Origin: Roseicyclus sediminis
Lineage (GTDB): Bacteria; Pseudomonadota; Alphaproteobacteria; Rhodobacterales; Rhodobacteraceae
NCBI RefSeq assembly: GCF_025515305.1
Contig: NZ_JAOPHT010000013.1
Span: 1 to 64,000 of the forward strand
Length of the DNA: 64,000 nt
Direction: 5' to 3'
The position numbers and the translations under genes are program-made. A model generated the notes under the pieces. It worked only from the letters and a program-made list of their open reading frames with translations. It did no database searches and was not told the DNA's origin. Of this stretch, positions 1 to 8,498 are shown piece by piece (the first letter of the stretch is position 1; each line of letters begins with the position of its first letter).

Positions 1-177
1 CGCGCGGTCGAGAAGCTGGCCGAATGGGGCATCGATGCCCGGCCCGGTCGTACGGACGCGACCCCCGACCTCGCCGATCCCGCGATCCGCCGCGACGCCT
101 ACGAGACCGGGCGCCCCAGCGCCGAGGTCGCCTACCGGCATGGCGACGAACGTTTCCTGCCGCGCACGGAAGGCTGA
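1..177 (+). CDS. hupD: HupD-type hydrogenase maturation endopeptidase (3' end only)
   Basis: The first 58 codons of the window are open in frame 1 and stop at a TGA five bases before hupF. The fragment matches in style and place the C-terminal part of the endopeptidase that clips the C-terminus of the hydrogenase large subunit after nickel insertion. The catalytic, nickel-sensing part lies outside the window, so the call rests on position: in Rhodobacter capsulatus hupD directly precedes hupF in hupSLMDFGHJK. The tail (about 30 residues rich in D, R and P) is longer than I would expect for a minimal HupD. Identity is an inference from synteny. Confidence 0.7.
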   Translation, partial: RAVEKLAEWGIDARPGRTDATPDLADPAIRRDAYETGRPSAEVAYRHGDERFLPRTEG

Positions 178-182
178 GCGCC

Positions 183-503
183 ATGTGCATCGGCATCCCC
201 GTGGAGATCGTCGAGGTGAAGGGCCTGAGCGGATTGGCCCGCGACGGCGAGGACGTGGTGGGCGTCGACCTGTCGCTGACGGGTCCGGTCGCCCCGGGAA
301 CCTGGGTCCTCAACTTCCTCGGCACCGCGCGCGAGGTGCTGGACCCCGACGAAGCCCGCAAGATCCGCGCCGCGGTTGGCGCGCTGCAATCGGTCATGGC
401 GGGCGGCGAGATCGGGGACGCCTTCGACGACATAGAGGCGCGCGGCCCTCGGCTGCCGCCGCACCTGCAGGCCGCAAAGGCCGCCGGCAAGACGACAGCA
501 TGA
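183..503 (+). CDS. hupF: HupF, HypC-family hydrogenase chaperone
   Basis: A 106-residue protein starting MCIGIP, the signature of the HypC/HupF family; the Cys after the initiator Met is the residue that binds the Fe(CN)2CO precursor and the large subunit. The ATG at 183 was chosen because it exposes Cys2; upstream in-frame starts would bury it. It is longer than HypC (73 residues, encoded further on) by a C-terminal tail, as is typical of HupF. HupF is known to stabilise the hydrogenase large subunit when oxygen is present, by work in Rhizobium leguminosarum. It lies 5 bp after hupD and 16 bp before hupG, within one operon. Confidence 0.93.
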   Translation: MCIGIPVEIVEVKGLSGLARDGEDVVGVDLSLTGPVAPGTWVLNFLGTAREVLDPDEARKIRAAVGALQSVMAGGEIGDAFDDIEARGPRLPPHLQAAKAAGKTTA

Positions 504-519
504 CGACAGGGAGACGTTC

Positions 520-912
520 ATGGCCAGCCATCCCCTCATCGACCGCCTGACGACCGAGTTCGGCTTTCCGCGCCTCATGACGGAGGAGGCGCGCGACGCC
601 TATATCGGCGCGCCCGGGGTGCATGTCCTTTTCATCCCCGGCGACCCGGTCCGAAACCTCGAGACCACCGACGTCGCCGTGATCCTGCCCGAGCTGATGC
701 AGGCCTTCCAGAACGCCTTCGACTGCGCCGTGGTCGATGACGCGATCGAGGCCGCCACGCGCGAAATGGCGGCCGTCTACAAGACCCCGTCTCTCATCTT
801 CTACCGTGCGGGCATCCAGATCGGCGCCCTGCCCAGGGTCCGCGACTGGGCCGACTACATGGCGCGGATCGCCCAGATCCTCGCCGCCCGCACCGAACCC
901 CTCGACGCCTGA
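520..912 (+). CDS. hupG: HupG, HyaE/thioredoxin-fold hydrogenase chaperone
   Basis: A 130-residue protein of the HupG/HyaE family, a thioredoxin-like fold without the CxxC active site. Members are proposed to bind the twin-arginine signal of the small subunit and help cofactor assembly. The start has a good Shine-Dalgarno (GGGAGA, about 7 bases upstream). The motif PGDPVRNLETTDVAVILPEL around residues 40-59 is family-typical, and only one Cys is present, so no redox pair. Order hupF-hupG-hupH supports the assignment. Confidence 0.9.
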   Translation: MASHPLIDRLTTEFGFPRLMTEEARDAYIGAPGVHVLFIPGDPVRNLETTDVAVILPELMQAFQNAFDCAVVDDAIEAATREMAAVYKTPSLIFYRAGIQIGALPRVRDWADYMARIAQILAARTEPLDA

Positions 913-928
913 CCCGGAGGACCGACCG

Positions 929-1780
929 ATGCCAAGCGATTTCCGCCTGCCGCCCACGGGGTTCGGCCCCGGCTCCCAGCTGTCGGGCAGCGAAGGAACC
1001 GAACTGAGTTACATGGCCATGCCCAAGGACATGGCCGTCTTCACCCCGCACACGCCCGAGATCGAAGATGCAGCCAGCGTCGGGCCGGCGCTGGCGCTGC
1101 TGGACGAGGTCGCCGAGGCCTGCCGCATCGTGGCCGTCGAGGGCGGTTCGCGCCGCTTCGGCCTCGGCGCGCTCGACGCCGAGAACCGCGCGCTCGTGGC
1201 CGACACGCTCGGCGAAGGCGAGGTCTCCGCCCGCGTGCGGGGCATTCCCGCGGTGGCGGCGCAGGAGACGCGCTTTGCCGGTGTCTGGGTGCTGACCGGC
1301 GCGCGCGGCGGGAGCGGCGAGGACATGGTAGAGGTCGCCGCGATCCCCGACGCGGTCCGGGCCCGCGCCTTCACCGCTCTCAGGCCGGCGCGCGGCGCCG
1401 AGGCCCCGCGCACACCCGCCGTCATCAACGCCCCGCCGATCTTCGCGGAGCTGGCCGACAGGTCCGCGACCCATCGCGCGGGCGACCCGCCGCATGTCGT
1501 GAACTTCACCCTCCTGCCCCATACCGAGGACGACCTCAGATGGCTGGACGCCGCACTCGGCGAAGGCGCGGCCACGATCCTCAGCCGCGGCTACGGCAAC
1601 TGCCGCGTGACGGCGACGGCGGTCCCGCATGTCTGGCGGGTGCAGTTCTTCAACTCCATGGACACGCTCATCCTCGACACGCTCGAGGTCACGGAGATGC
1701 CCGAGGTCGTGCTGGCGGCGCCCGAGGATCTGTCCGACAGCGGCAAGCGCCTCGTGAAGGTTCTGGAGGCGGTTCGATGA
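929..1780 (+). CDS. hupH: HupH, HyaF-family hydrogenase expression/formation protein
   Basis: A 283-residue protein of the HupH/HyaF family. The ATG at 929 follows GGAGG at a suitable distance and gives a product that does not overlap hupG; the frame is open much further upstream but that part is antisense-like. The C-terminal third carries the conserved block with SRGYGNCRV and the VWRVQFFNSMD region (about residues 218-250), the part recognised as the HupH C-terminal domain. Family members are needed for maturation of the small subunit iron-sulfur clusters. Its TGA overlaps the hupJ ATG (ATGA), indicating translational coupling. Confidence 0.9.
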   Translation: MPSDFRLPPTGFGPGSQLSGSEGTELSYMAMPKDMAVFTPHTPEIEDAASVGPALALLDEVAEACRIVAVEGGSRRFGLGALDAENRALVADTLGEGEVSARVRGIPAVAAQETRFAGVWVLTGARGGSGEDMVEVAAIPDAVRARAFTALRPARGAEAPRTPAVINAPPIFAELADRSATHRAGDPPHVVNFTLLPHTEDDLRWLDAALGEGAATILSRGYGNCRVTATAVPHVWRVQFFNSMDTLILDTLEVTEMPEVVLAAPEDLSDSGKRLVKVLEAVR

Positions 1781-2556
1781 GCGTCTTCGAGGGCGGCTAT
1801 CACCACTCCGACACGGGCCTCAGCCCGCAGGCGGTGCTGGAATGCAAGATCTGCTGGACGGTCTACGACCCCGCGAAGGGCTGCGACTTCCGGCAGATCG
1901 ACCCCGGGACACCCTTCACCGCGCTGCCGGAGGACTGGACCTGCCCGACCTGCGGCGCCGAGAGGACGCAGTTCCTGGTGCAGTCCGATCCCGGCGCGCC
2001 CGCGTTGCTGGAGGAAGCCGCGATCAGGGCGAAGACCCGCGCGCTCGAGGCCGAGTTCATCGAGATCTGGCATGCCAAGATGCGGGATGTCCCGATGGTC
2101 AACCGCGCGCTCGAGGTTCGTGCCGTCGGCTTCCGGCGGCACGGCGAACACCTTCTGGGCGTGCTGGTCAGCCCGTGGTTCATGAACCTCGTGCTGCTGC
2201 CCGCCGAGACCGAGGACTGGTCCGGCCTGAAGCCCGGCGCGAAGGAGGTGATCGACTTCCCCTCGGGCGCCTACGAATTCACCCACAACACGAGGGAGAT
2301 GATCGGCGGCTACAAGGCCTGCTCGCTCTTCTCCATGATGGGCGAGTTCCGCACGCAGGAGGCCGCCGTCGACGTGGCCCGCGCCGTCATGGCCGCCCTC
2401 TTCGACGAGGGAAACCGCGCCGAAACCGACCGCCGCGCGGATATCCGCGCGAGCCGCGAGGCGGAAGCCGCCGCGGCGACGCTCCCCGAGCCCGACCCCG
2501 AACCCTCGCGCCGCGCGGTGCTGACCGGTGGCCTTGCAGGAGGCGCAGCCGGCTGA
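1777..2556 (+). CDS. hupJ: HupJ: rubredoxin (HupI) fused to HybE/HupJ chaperone
   Basis: A 259-residue fusion. Residues about 20-68 form a rubredoxin: CKIC (Cys23, Cys26) and CPTCG (Cys56, Cys59) bind one iron. Residues about 75-235 are the HupJ/HybE [NiFe]-hydrogenase assembly chaperone domain. In Rhizobium these are two genes, hupI and hupJ; Rhodobacter capsulatus has a fused version, and this one agrees with it. The rubredoxin is thought to protect or supply electrons during small-subunit cluster assembly under oxygen. The C-terminus ends in an SRRAVLTGG-like tail followed by Gly/Ala, slightly extended relative to what I expect. Start ATGA-coupled to hupH; stop TGATG-coupled to hupK. Confidence 0.9.
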   Translation: MSVFEGGYHHSDTGLSPQAVLECKICWTVYDPAKGCDFRQIDPGTPFTALPEDWTCPTCGAERTQFLVQSDPGAPALLEEAAIRAKTRALEAEFIEIWHAKMRDVPMVNRALEVRAVGFRRHGEHLLGVLVSPWFMNLVLLPAETEDWSGLKPGAKEVIDFPSGAYEFTHNTREMIGGYKACSLFSMMGEFRTQEAAVDVARAVMAALFDEGNRAETDRRADIRASREAEAAAATLPEPDPEPSRRAVLTGGLAGGAAG

Positions 2557-3434
2557 TGCTCGACAGCGGCGGCATATGGCGCGTCGCGGCGCCCGAGGCG
2601 CCACCCGCCGACCGGCTGGTGGCGGGGCGCAGGCCCGAGGAGGCGCGCGACCTCCTGGGCCTCGTCTTCAACCTCTGCCGCGCCGCGCAGATCGCGGCCT
2701 TCGACATCGCCACGGGGCGCAAACCCGATACCGAGGCCCTCGCCGCGGAAATCCGGCGCGACCACCTGATGCAGATCTTCCTCGCCTGGCCCCGCGCCCT
2801 CGGCCTTCCGCCCATGTTCGACCGCGGCTGGCTCGCCGACGAGGCGGCGGCGCTCCGCGCGCTTTTCGGTCCGGCCGGGCGCCCGCCGCGGACCGATTTC
2901 GAGACCGCGGGTTTCCTCGGCTCCGACGACGGCATCGCGCCGCTCCTGCAACTCGTCGCGACGCTCTTTCGCCCCGGGGAGGCGGTGACCCCCGGCCTGC
3001 CCCTTGTCGATGCCGAAAGCGCCTTCGCCCCCGGAGCGGTCGAAAATTCCCCCGCCGGACGCCGGGCCGCGCATCCGGCGATGGACTACGTCGAGGCGAT
3101 ACATGGCCGGGGTCCGCTCTGGCGCGCCATGGGACGGGTGATCGACCTTGCCGCGCTACTGTCGGGCGAGCGCCCGCGCCCCCTGCCCGCGCCCACGGGC
3201 TCGGCCATCGTGCCGGCGACGCGCGGGGTCTACGCGCTGAGGGTCGAGATGGAGAACGGCCGCGTCGCCCGGCTTCACCGCACCACGCCCACCGATCACA
3301 TCCTGGCGCGCGGCGGCGTCATGGCGGGCGTGCTGACGAGCCTCCCGGCCGAACGCGGGCATCTGCTTCCCTTTCTCGTGGCGCTGATCGACCCCTGCCG
3401 CCCGCTCGACGTGGGGGCCGCACAGGATGCATGA
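2556..3434 (+). CDS. hupK: HupK, large-subunit-like hydrogenase maturation protein
   Basis: A 292-residue protein whose ATG shares one base with the hupJ TGA. HupK resembles a hydrogenase large subunit that has lost most of the metal-binding cysteines and is considered a scaffold for the Fe(CN)2CO group. Here only vestiges remain: a lone Cys in FNLCRAAQ (about residue 48) and the DPCRPLDV block near the C-terminus, reminiscent of the DPCxxC motif at the end of true large subunits. The last eight bases overlap hypA. Sequence similarity is weak by eye, so the call leans partly on its place between hupJ and hypA. Confidence 0.83.
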   Translation: MLDSGGIWRVAAPEAPPADRLVAGRRPEEARDLLGLVFNLCRAAQIAAFDIATGRKPDTEALAAEIRRDHLMQIFLAWPRALGLPPMFDRGWLADEAAALRALFGPAGRPPRTDFETAGFLGSDDGIAPLLQLVATLFRPGEAVTPGLPLVDAESAFAPGAVENSPAGRRAAHPAMDYVEAIHGRGPLWRAMGRVIDLAALLSGERPRPLPAPTGSAIVPATRGVYALRVEMENGRVARLHRTTPTDHILARGGVMAGVLTSLPAERGHLLPFLVALIDPCRPLDVGAAQDA

Positions 3435-3768
3435 GATGTCCCTCTGCGAAGGTATCCGCGACATCCTCGAGGCGCAGGCGCGCGCGCATTCGGTCTCGCG
3501 GATCACGCGCGTTCGGATCGAGATCGGGCGCTTCGCGGGCGTCGAGAAACCGGCGCTGGCCTTCGCCTGGGAGGTCGTGATGCGCGGCAGCGCGGCCGAG
3601 GGCTCCGACCTCGTGATGATCGACCTGCCCGGGCGCGCGATGTGCTTCGACTGCGGACGCGAGGTGGAGATCGCCGGGCGCCTCGACCCCTGCCCGGAAT
3701 GCGGCGGAGGGCGGCTGGTGCCCAACGGCGGAGATGAAATGCGGATCAAGGATTTGGAGGCGGTCTGA
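3427..3768 (+). CDS. hypA: HypA, nickel-insertion zinc metallochaperone
   Basis: A 113-residue protein beginning [10 protein letters not shown]; the MHE start matters because the N-terminal amine, His2 and Glu3 form the nickel site, and it fixes the start at 3427, inside the end of hupK. A zinc loop follows at about residues 74-98 with two CxxC pairs (CFDC and CPEC). HypA passes nickel, with HypB, to the large subunit after the iron group is installed. Length is normal. The TGA overlaps the hypB ATG by one base. Confidence 0.97.
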   Translation: MHEMSLCEGIRDILEAQARAHSVSRITRVRIEIGRFAGVEKPALAFAWEVVMRGSAAEGSDLVMIDLPGRAMCFDCGREVEIAGRLDPCPECGGGRLVPNGGDEMRIKDLEAV

Positions 3769-4649
3769 TGTGTACGGTGTGCGGCTGCGGCGACGGCAAG
3801 GTGGAGGGGCACGGACACTCCCACGACCATGGGCATTCCCACGACCACGAACATTCCCACGGGCATTCCCACGGGCATGGACACGACCACGACCATGGGC
3901 ACCACCATCACCACGATCACAACGACCTGCATTTCGGAACCGGGGCCGCCGGCGTCCATGTCGCGGGGATGAGCCAGGCCCGGCTGATCGAGATCGAGAC
4001 CGACATCCTGTCGAAGAACGACCGCTACGCCGCTGAGAACAGGGCATTCTTCCGAGGCCGGCAGGTTCTGGCGCTGAACCTCGTCTCCTCGCCCGGATCG
4101 GGGAAGACGACGCTTCTGGTCAGGACCATCGAGGCGCTGGGGGACATGGCCGTCGCGGTCATCGAGGGCGACCAGCAGACCGCCAACGATGCCGACCGCA
4201 TCCGCGCGACCGGCGCGCCCGCGGTTCAGGTCAACACCGGCAAGGGCTGTCACCTCGACGGGCACATGGTGGGCCACGCGGTCGAGCACCTGAGCCTCGC
4301 CTCGCAAAGCCTTCTTTTCATTGAGAACGTCGGCAATCTCGTCTGCCCCGCCGCCTTCGACCTCGGTGAGGATGCGAAGGTCGCGATCCTGTCGGTGACG
4401 GAGGGCGAGGACAAGCCGCTCAAGTATCCCGACATGTTCACCGCCGCGCGGCTCGCGATCCTGAACAAGGTCGATCTCGCGCCCCATTGCGACGTGGACC
4501 TCGACCTCTACGAGGAGAACCTGCGCCGCGTGAACCCGACGATCGACATCCTGCGCGTTTCGGCACGGACCGGCGAGGGGATGGAGGGATGGCTGGACTG
4601 GCTTCGGACCCATCTCGCGGCCAAGACCGGAAAGGCGGCGGCCGAATGA
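3768..4649 (+). CDS. hypB: HypB, nickel-binding GTPase with long histidine tract
   Basis: A 293-residue GTPase. It starts with the CxxCGC motif (MCTVCGCG), a high-affinity nickel site found in many HypB proteins. Residues 15-55 are a histidine tract with 22 His alternating with Gly, Ser and Asp, coded by near-repeats of CAC/CAT triplets. The G domain follows: P-loop SSPGSGKTT at 107-115, then ENVGNL and NKVDL for guanine recognition. The tract is a nickel store as known in Rhizobium and Bradyrhizobium HypB. It is in phase with the G domain, so there is no frameshift. hupR follows after 13 bases. Confidence 0.97.
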   Translation: MCTVCGCGDGKVEGHGHSHDHGHSHDHEHSHGHSHGHGHDHDHGHHHHHDHNDLHFGTGAAGVHVAGMSQARLIEIETDILSKNDRYAAENRAFFRGRQVLALNLVSSPGSGKTTLLVRTIEALGDMAVAVIEGDQQTANDADRIRATGAPAVQVNTGKGCHLDGHMVGHAVEHLSLASQSLLFIENVGNLVCPAAFDLGEDAKVAILSVTEGEDKPLKYPDMFTAARLAILNKVDLAPHCDVDLDLYEENLRRVNPTIDILRVSARTGEGMEGWLDWLRTHLAAKTGKAAAE

Positions 4650-4662
4650 AGGACCCACGCGC

Positions 4663-6111
4663 ATGAAAGACGCGGGCCACGACCAGCGCGCGACCGTCCT
4701 CCTCGTCGATCCCGACGGGACGCGGCGCGAGCGGCTGCGCGGCCAACTTTCGCGCGAGGCCGAGTGCCTGAGTGTCGGCACGGGGGCCGAGGCGCTGAAG
4801 GAGTGCCAGGAGAACTTCATCGAAGTGGCCATGGTCGCCTGCGGCAATGACACGCCCGAGGGCGTGCCGCTCCTCGACCAGATGGCCGCGCACTGGCCCG
4901 AGACGGTTCGCATCGCGCTGGCCGAGGAAGATGCGCGCGACCTGCCCGACGATCTCTACCAGATCTGCCGGGGCGATCTGCCGCCCGAGGGCATGCGCCG
5001 GATGCTCAGGAACGCGGTGCAGCTGTTCCGCGTGCGCCGCGAGAACGACCGCATGTCCTTCGAGATGCGCTTCATGTCGCGCAAGGCCGGCCCCGCCGCA
5101 CCGCCCGAGGCGCCGCATCACGACGAGGGGCTGGGCTTCGAGGCGATCCTGAGGGCCGCGACCTCGCCCATGGCCGCGACGGTCGCGCAGGCGAGGCACC
5201 TCGCCAGCTTCGACGTGCCGCTCCTGCTGACCGGCGCACCGGGCACCGGCAAGACCGCGCTGGCCCGCGCGATCCATGGCGCCTCGCTCCGGGCGGACCG
5301 GCCGTTTCTTGCGCTCGACGTTACCGGCCTGCCGGAGGAGGCCGTCCGCATCGAGCTGTGCGGGCTGCGCAACAACGGCTCCTCCCGCATCGGGCTGATC
5401 CCGAGGGCGTCGCGCGGGACGCTCTACCTCGGCGGGATCGAACATCTGTCGCCGTCCCTGCAACTGTGGCTGTCGCGGATGCTCGCCACATCCAGCTGCA
5501 CGCCCGTCGGCGCCACCGAACCAGGCCGCATGGACATCCGGCTGATCTGCGGGACCGGGCGCGATCTGCGCCGCGCGGTGGCCGAGGGGCGGTTCCGCGC
5601 CGAGCTGTACCACCAGGTCGCTGTCGGCACGCTGGACGTGCCCTCCCTCGACGCCCGCCGCGAGGACGTGGCCCTGCTCGCCCAGCACATGCTGTTCGAG
5701 GTCGCCGCCCGGCATGGCAAGAGCGTCCGGGGCCTGAACGCCGAGGCGATGGAGTTTCTCGCAGCCTACGACTGGCCGGGAAACCTGCCCGAGTTGAGGA
5801 ACGAGGTCACGCGCATGCTGATCTACGCCCAGGACCCCGTCCTCGGCCCCGATCTCGTGTCGCGCCACATCCTGCAGGCGCGGCCCGGCGCCGCAGATCC
5901 CGGCGAAGACGCGGTTCTGGAGGGGACTGGGCCGCTCAAGGACCGGGTGGAAGCCATCGAGAAACGCATCCTGCGCGAGGTTCTGACCCGGCTGAAGTGG
6001 AACAAGAGCCGCGCGGCGCAGGAACTGGGGCTGAGCCGCGTGGGGCTGCGCGCGAAAGTCGACCGCTACGGGCTGTGCCCCGGGGTCATAGAAACCGTGG
6101 AAGAGGGTTGA
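4663..6111 (+). CDS. hupR: HupR-like response regulator with pseudo-receiver and degenerate AAA+ domain
   Basis: A 482-residue NtrC-type protein in the place hupR holds in Rhodobacter capsulatus (between hypB and hypC), where HupR activates hupSLM with sigma-70 polymerase. Domains: receiver (about 10-125), AAA+ (about 158-400) and a Fis-type helix-turn-helix (about 443-470, with RAAQELGLSR). The receiver has lost its chemistry: where the phospho-acceptor Asp should sit after strand 3 there is Ala59-Cys60 (VAMVACGND), the paired acidic residues are Asp16-Pro17, and the conserved Thr and Lys are Ala and Gly. The AAA+ part keeps Walker A (GAPGTGKT, 191-198), but Walker B reads LYLGGIE instead of LFLDEI, and the GAFTGA sigma-54 loop is missing. 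It should therefore neither be phosphorylated nor work with sigma-54. Confidence 0.88.
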   Translation: MKDAGHDQRATVLLVDPDGTRRERLRGQLSREAECLSVGTGAEALKECQENFIEVAMVACGNDTPEGVPLLDQMAAHWPETVRIALAEEDARDLPDDLYQICRGDLPPEGMRRMLRNAVQLFRVRRENDRMSFEMRFMSRKAGPAAPPEAPHHDEGLGFEAILRAATSPMAATVAQARHLASFDVPLLLTGAPGTGKTALARAIHGASLRADRPFLALDVTGLPEEAVRIELCGLRNNGSSRIGLIPRASRGTLYLGGIEHLSPSLQLWLSRMLATSSCTPVGATEPGRMDIRLICGTGRDLRRAVAEGRFRAELYHQVAVGTLDVPSLDARREDVALLAQHMLFEVAARHGKSVRGLNAEAMEFLAAYDWPGNLPELRNEVTRMLIYAQDPVLGPDLVSRHILQARPGAADPGEDAVLEGTGPLKDRVEAIEKRILREVLTRLKWNKSRAAQELGLSRVGLRAKVDRYGLCPGVIETVEEG

Positions 6112-6115
6112 GACG

Positions 6116-6337
6116 ATGTGCCATGCCATCCCCGCCGAAGTGGTCGAGGTCCTGCCCGACGCGATGGCCCGTGTCGACCTGTCGGGCGCCCGCAAGACGG
6201 TGTCGACCGCACTCGTCGGCGAGGTCGCCGTGGGCGACTTCCTTCTCGTTCATGTGGGCTACGCGCTCGGCCGTGTCGATCCGGCAGAGGCTGCGGAGAC
6301 CCTGAGGCTGCTTGAGGAAATCGGAGCAACGTCATGA
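6116..6337 (+). CDS. hypC: HypC, hydrogenase Fe-ligand chaperone
   Basis: A 73-residue protein of standard HypC length starting MCHAIPAEVV. Cys2 is the essential residue that, together with HypD, holds the Fe(CN)2CO unit before it is delivered to the large subunit. The start lies four bases after the hupR stop. The stop overlaps hypD (ATGA). This operon thus encodes two HypC-family proteins: HypC (general) and HupF (hydrogenase-specific). Confidence 0.97.
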   Translation: MCHAIPAEVVEVLPDAMARVDLSGARKTVSTALVGEVAVGDFLLVHVGYALGRVDPAEAAETLRLLEEIGATS

Positions 6338-7476
6338 AATACTTGGACGATTTCCGCGACGCCAGGATCGCCCGAGCGCTGGCCGCCGAGATCGCGGCGG
6401 AGGTGCGGCCGGATCGGAACTACCGGCTCATGGAGTTCTGCGGCGGGCATACCCACGCGATCTTCCGCTACGGCGTGACCGACCTGCTGCCGCCGCAGGT
6501 GCGCATGATCCACGGGCCGGGCTGCCCCGTCTGCGTCCTGCCCGTCAGCCGCCTCGACATGGCGATCCGGCTGGCGAAAGAGGAAGGCGTCACGCTCTGC
6601 ACCTATGGCGACATGCTGCGGGTGCCGGGCTCGAAGAAACAGTCGCTTCTGAAGGCGCGCGCGGAAGGCGCCGATATCCGCATGGTCGCCTCGACAATGG
6701 ACGCACTTCAGCTTGCGCGCACAAATCCCGGGAAAGAAGTGGTTTTCTTCGCCATCGGCTTCGAGACGACAACCCCGCCCACCGCCGTCGCCCTGAAGAT
6801 CGCCGAGGCCGAGAGGCTGGAGAATTTCTCCGTCTTCTGCAACCACGTACTGACCCCCGCGGCGATCACGAACATCCTCGAGGCACCGGAACTGCGCGCG
6901 ATGGAAACCGTCGAGATCGACGGCTTCCTCGGGCCCGCCCATGTCTCGGTCGTGATCGGCGCGCAGCCTTACGAGTTCTTCGCCGAGGAATTCGAGAAAC
7001 CCGTGGTCATCGCGGGTTTCGAGCCGCTCGACGTCATGCAGTCGATCCTGATGCTGGTGCGCCAGATCAACGAGGGCCGCGCCGAGGTCGAGAACCAGTA
7101 TATCCGCGCCGTCACCCGCCACGGCAACGAGACGGCGAAGGCGATGGTGGCCGAGGTCTTCGAGATCGGGCGCAGCTTCGAATGGCGGGGGCTGGGCGAC
7201 GTGCCCTACTCCGCCTTCCGCATCCGTGACCGCTTCGCCGCCTGGGATGCCGAGAGGCGCTTCGCCATGCGGCAGGGCCAGGCGCTGGAGAACAAGGCCT
7301 GCGACTGTCCGAAGATCCTGCGCGGCGCCGCGGTGCCGACCGACTGCAAGCTCTTCGGCAAGCAGTGCACGCCGCAGACGCCGCTGGGGTCCTGCATGGT
7401 CAGCGATGAGGGCGCCTGCGCCGCCTATTACAAGTACGGCCGCCGCCGCGTGGCCCGGATGGAGGCCGCCGAATGA
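6334..7476 (+). CDS. hypD: HypD, [4Fe-4S] scaffold for Fe(CN)2CO assembly
   Basis: A 380-residue HypD of normal length. Family signatures are visible: FCGGHTH at about residue 35, GPGCPVC at about residues 65-71 (catalytic Cys pair), GFETTTP at about 150, and cysteine motifs near the C-terminus (CDCPKI, DCKLFG, CTPQTPLGSCM) that bind the [4Fe-4S] cluster. With HypC it is the platform on which cyanide ligands from HypE are attached to iron. It is coupled by ATGA overlaps to both hypC and hypE. Confidence 0.98.
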   Translation: MKYLDDFRDARIARALAAEIAAEVRPDRNYRLMEFCGGHTHAIFRYGVTDLLPPQVRMIHGPGCPVCVLPVSRLDMAIRLAKEEGVTLCTYGDMLRVPGSKKQSLLKARAEGADIRMVASTMDALQLARTNPGKEVVFFAIGFETTTPPTAVALKIAEAERLENFSVFCNHVLTPAAITNILEAPELRAMETVEIDGFLGPAHVSVVIGAQPYEFFAEEFEKPVVIAGFEPLDVMQSILMLVRQINEGRAEVENQYIRAVTRHGNETAKAMVAEVFEIGRSFEWRGLGDVPYSAFRIRDRFAAWDAERRFAMRQGQALENKACDCPKILRGAAVPTDCKLFGKQCTPQTPLGSCMVSDEGACAAYYKYGRRRVARMEAAE

Positions 7477-8498
7477 AGCAGCATCGCACATGGACGGGCG
7501 TGGTCGAGATGGGCCACGGCGCGGGCGGGCGCGACATGGCGGACCTGATCGAGGGGATGTTCGTGACCGAGTTCGCGAACGACGCGCTGACGGGCGAGGA
7601 GGATCAGGCGATCCTCGCGGTCCCCGCCGGCCGGCTTGCGGTGTCCACGGACGGCTTCGTGGTCTCGCCGCTCTTCTTTCCCGGCGGCGATATCGGGGCG
7701 CTCGCGGTCAACGGGACCGTGAACGACGTGGCGATGGGCGGGGCCGCGCCCTTCGCGCTCTCGGCCTCCTTCATCCTCGAGGAGGGGCTGGCGCTTGCCG
7801 ATCTCCACCGCATCACCTGTTCCATGGCCGAGGCGGCGCGGGCGGCGGGTGTACGGATCGTCACCGGCGACACCAAGGTCGTGGAGCGCGGCAAGGGCGA
7901 CGGCGTCTTCATCTCCACCACGGGCTTCGGAATGGTGCGCGAGGGCGTGTCCCTCTCCGCCCGGAACGTCCGGCCCGGCGACGCGGTGCTGGTCTCGGGC
8001 ACGATGGGCGACCATGGCGTGGCGATCATGGCGAGCCGGGCCGGTTTCGACTTCGAGACCGACATCCTGTCGGATTGCGCGGCGCTGAACGGGCTGACGG
8101 GTGCGATCCTCGACGCCGCCCCGAACACGCGCGCCATGCGCGATCCGACGCGCGGGGGCCTCGCCGCCGTCCTGAACGAGATCGCGCGGGTGAGCCGCGT
8201 CGGCATCACGATCCGCGAGGACGACCTGCCCGTAAGGCCCGGGGTCGCCGGGGCCTGCGAGATCCTCGGGCTCGACCCGCTCTATGTCGCCAACGAGGGC
8301 AAGCTCGTGGCCTTCGTGCCGCAGGAGGAGGCCGACGCCGCACTCGCCGCGATGCGCGCCCATCCGCTGGGGCTCGAGGCCACGATGCTCGGCACCGTCA
8401 CCGAAGACCCCGACTGCTTCGTCGAGATGGAGACGGCCTTCGGCGGACGCCGCATGGTCGACTGGATCGCGGGTGAACAGCTTCCGAGGATCTGCTGA
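7473..8498 (+). CDS. hypE: HypE, ATP-dependent carbamoyl dehydratase (CN ligand)
   Basis: A 341-residue HypE (AIR synthase/PurM-like fold). It ends PRIC, the invariant C-terminal Cys that receives the carbamoyl group from HypF and is dehydrated to a thiocyanate. The N-terminal MGHGAGGRDM segment and TGDTKVVERGKGDG (about residues 131-144) are ATP-binding regions of the family. hypF itself is not in the window; in Rhodobacter capsulatus it lies upstream of hupS. The stop overlaps the next start (TGATG). Confidence 0.98.
   Translation: MKQHRTWTGVVEMGHGAGGRDMADLIEGMFVTEFANDALTGEEDQAILAVPAGRLAVSTDGFVVSPLFFPGGDIGALAVNGTVNDVAMGGAAPFALSASFILEEGLALADLHRITCSMAEAARAAGVRIVTGDTKVVERGKGDGVFISTTGFGMVREGVSLSARNVRPGDAVLVSGTMGDHGVAIMASRAGFDFETDILSDCAALNGLTGAILDAAPNTRAMRDPTRGGLAAVLNEIARVSRVGITIREDDLPVRPGVAGACEILGLDPLYVANEGKLVAFVPQEEADAALAAMRAHPLGLEATMLGTVTEDPDCFVEMETAFGGRRMVDWIAGEQLPRIC

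Noticed and set aside
3800-3935. Tandem repeat or CRISPR-like array
   Set aside because: The repeated CAC/CAT triplets are the His tract of HypB, in frame and without spacers.
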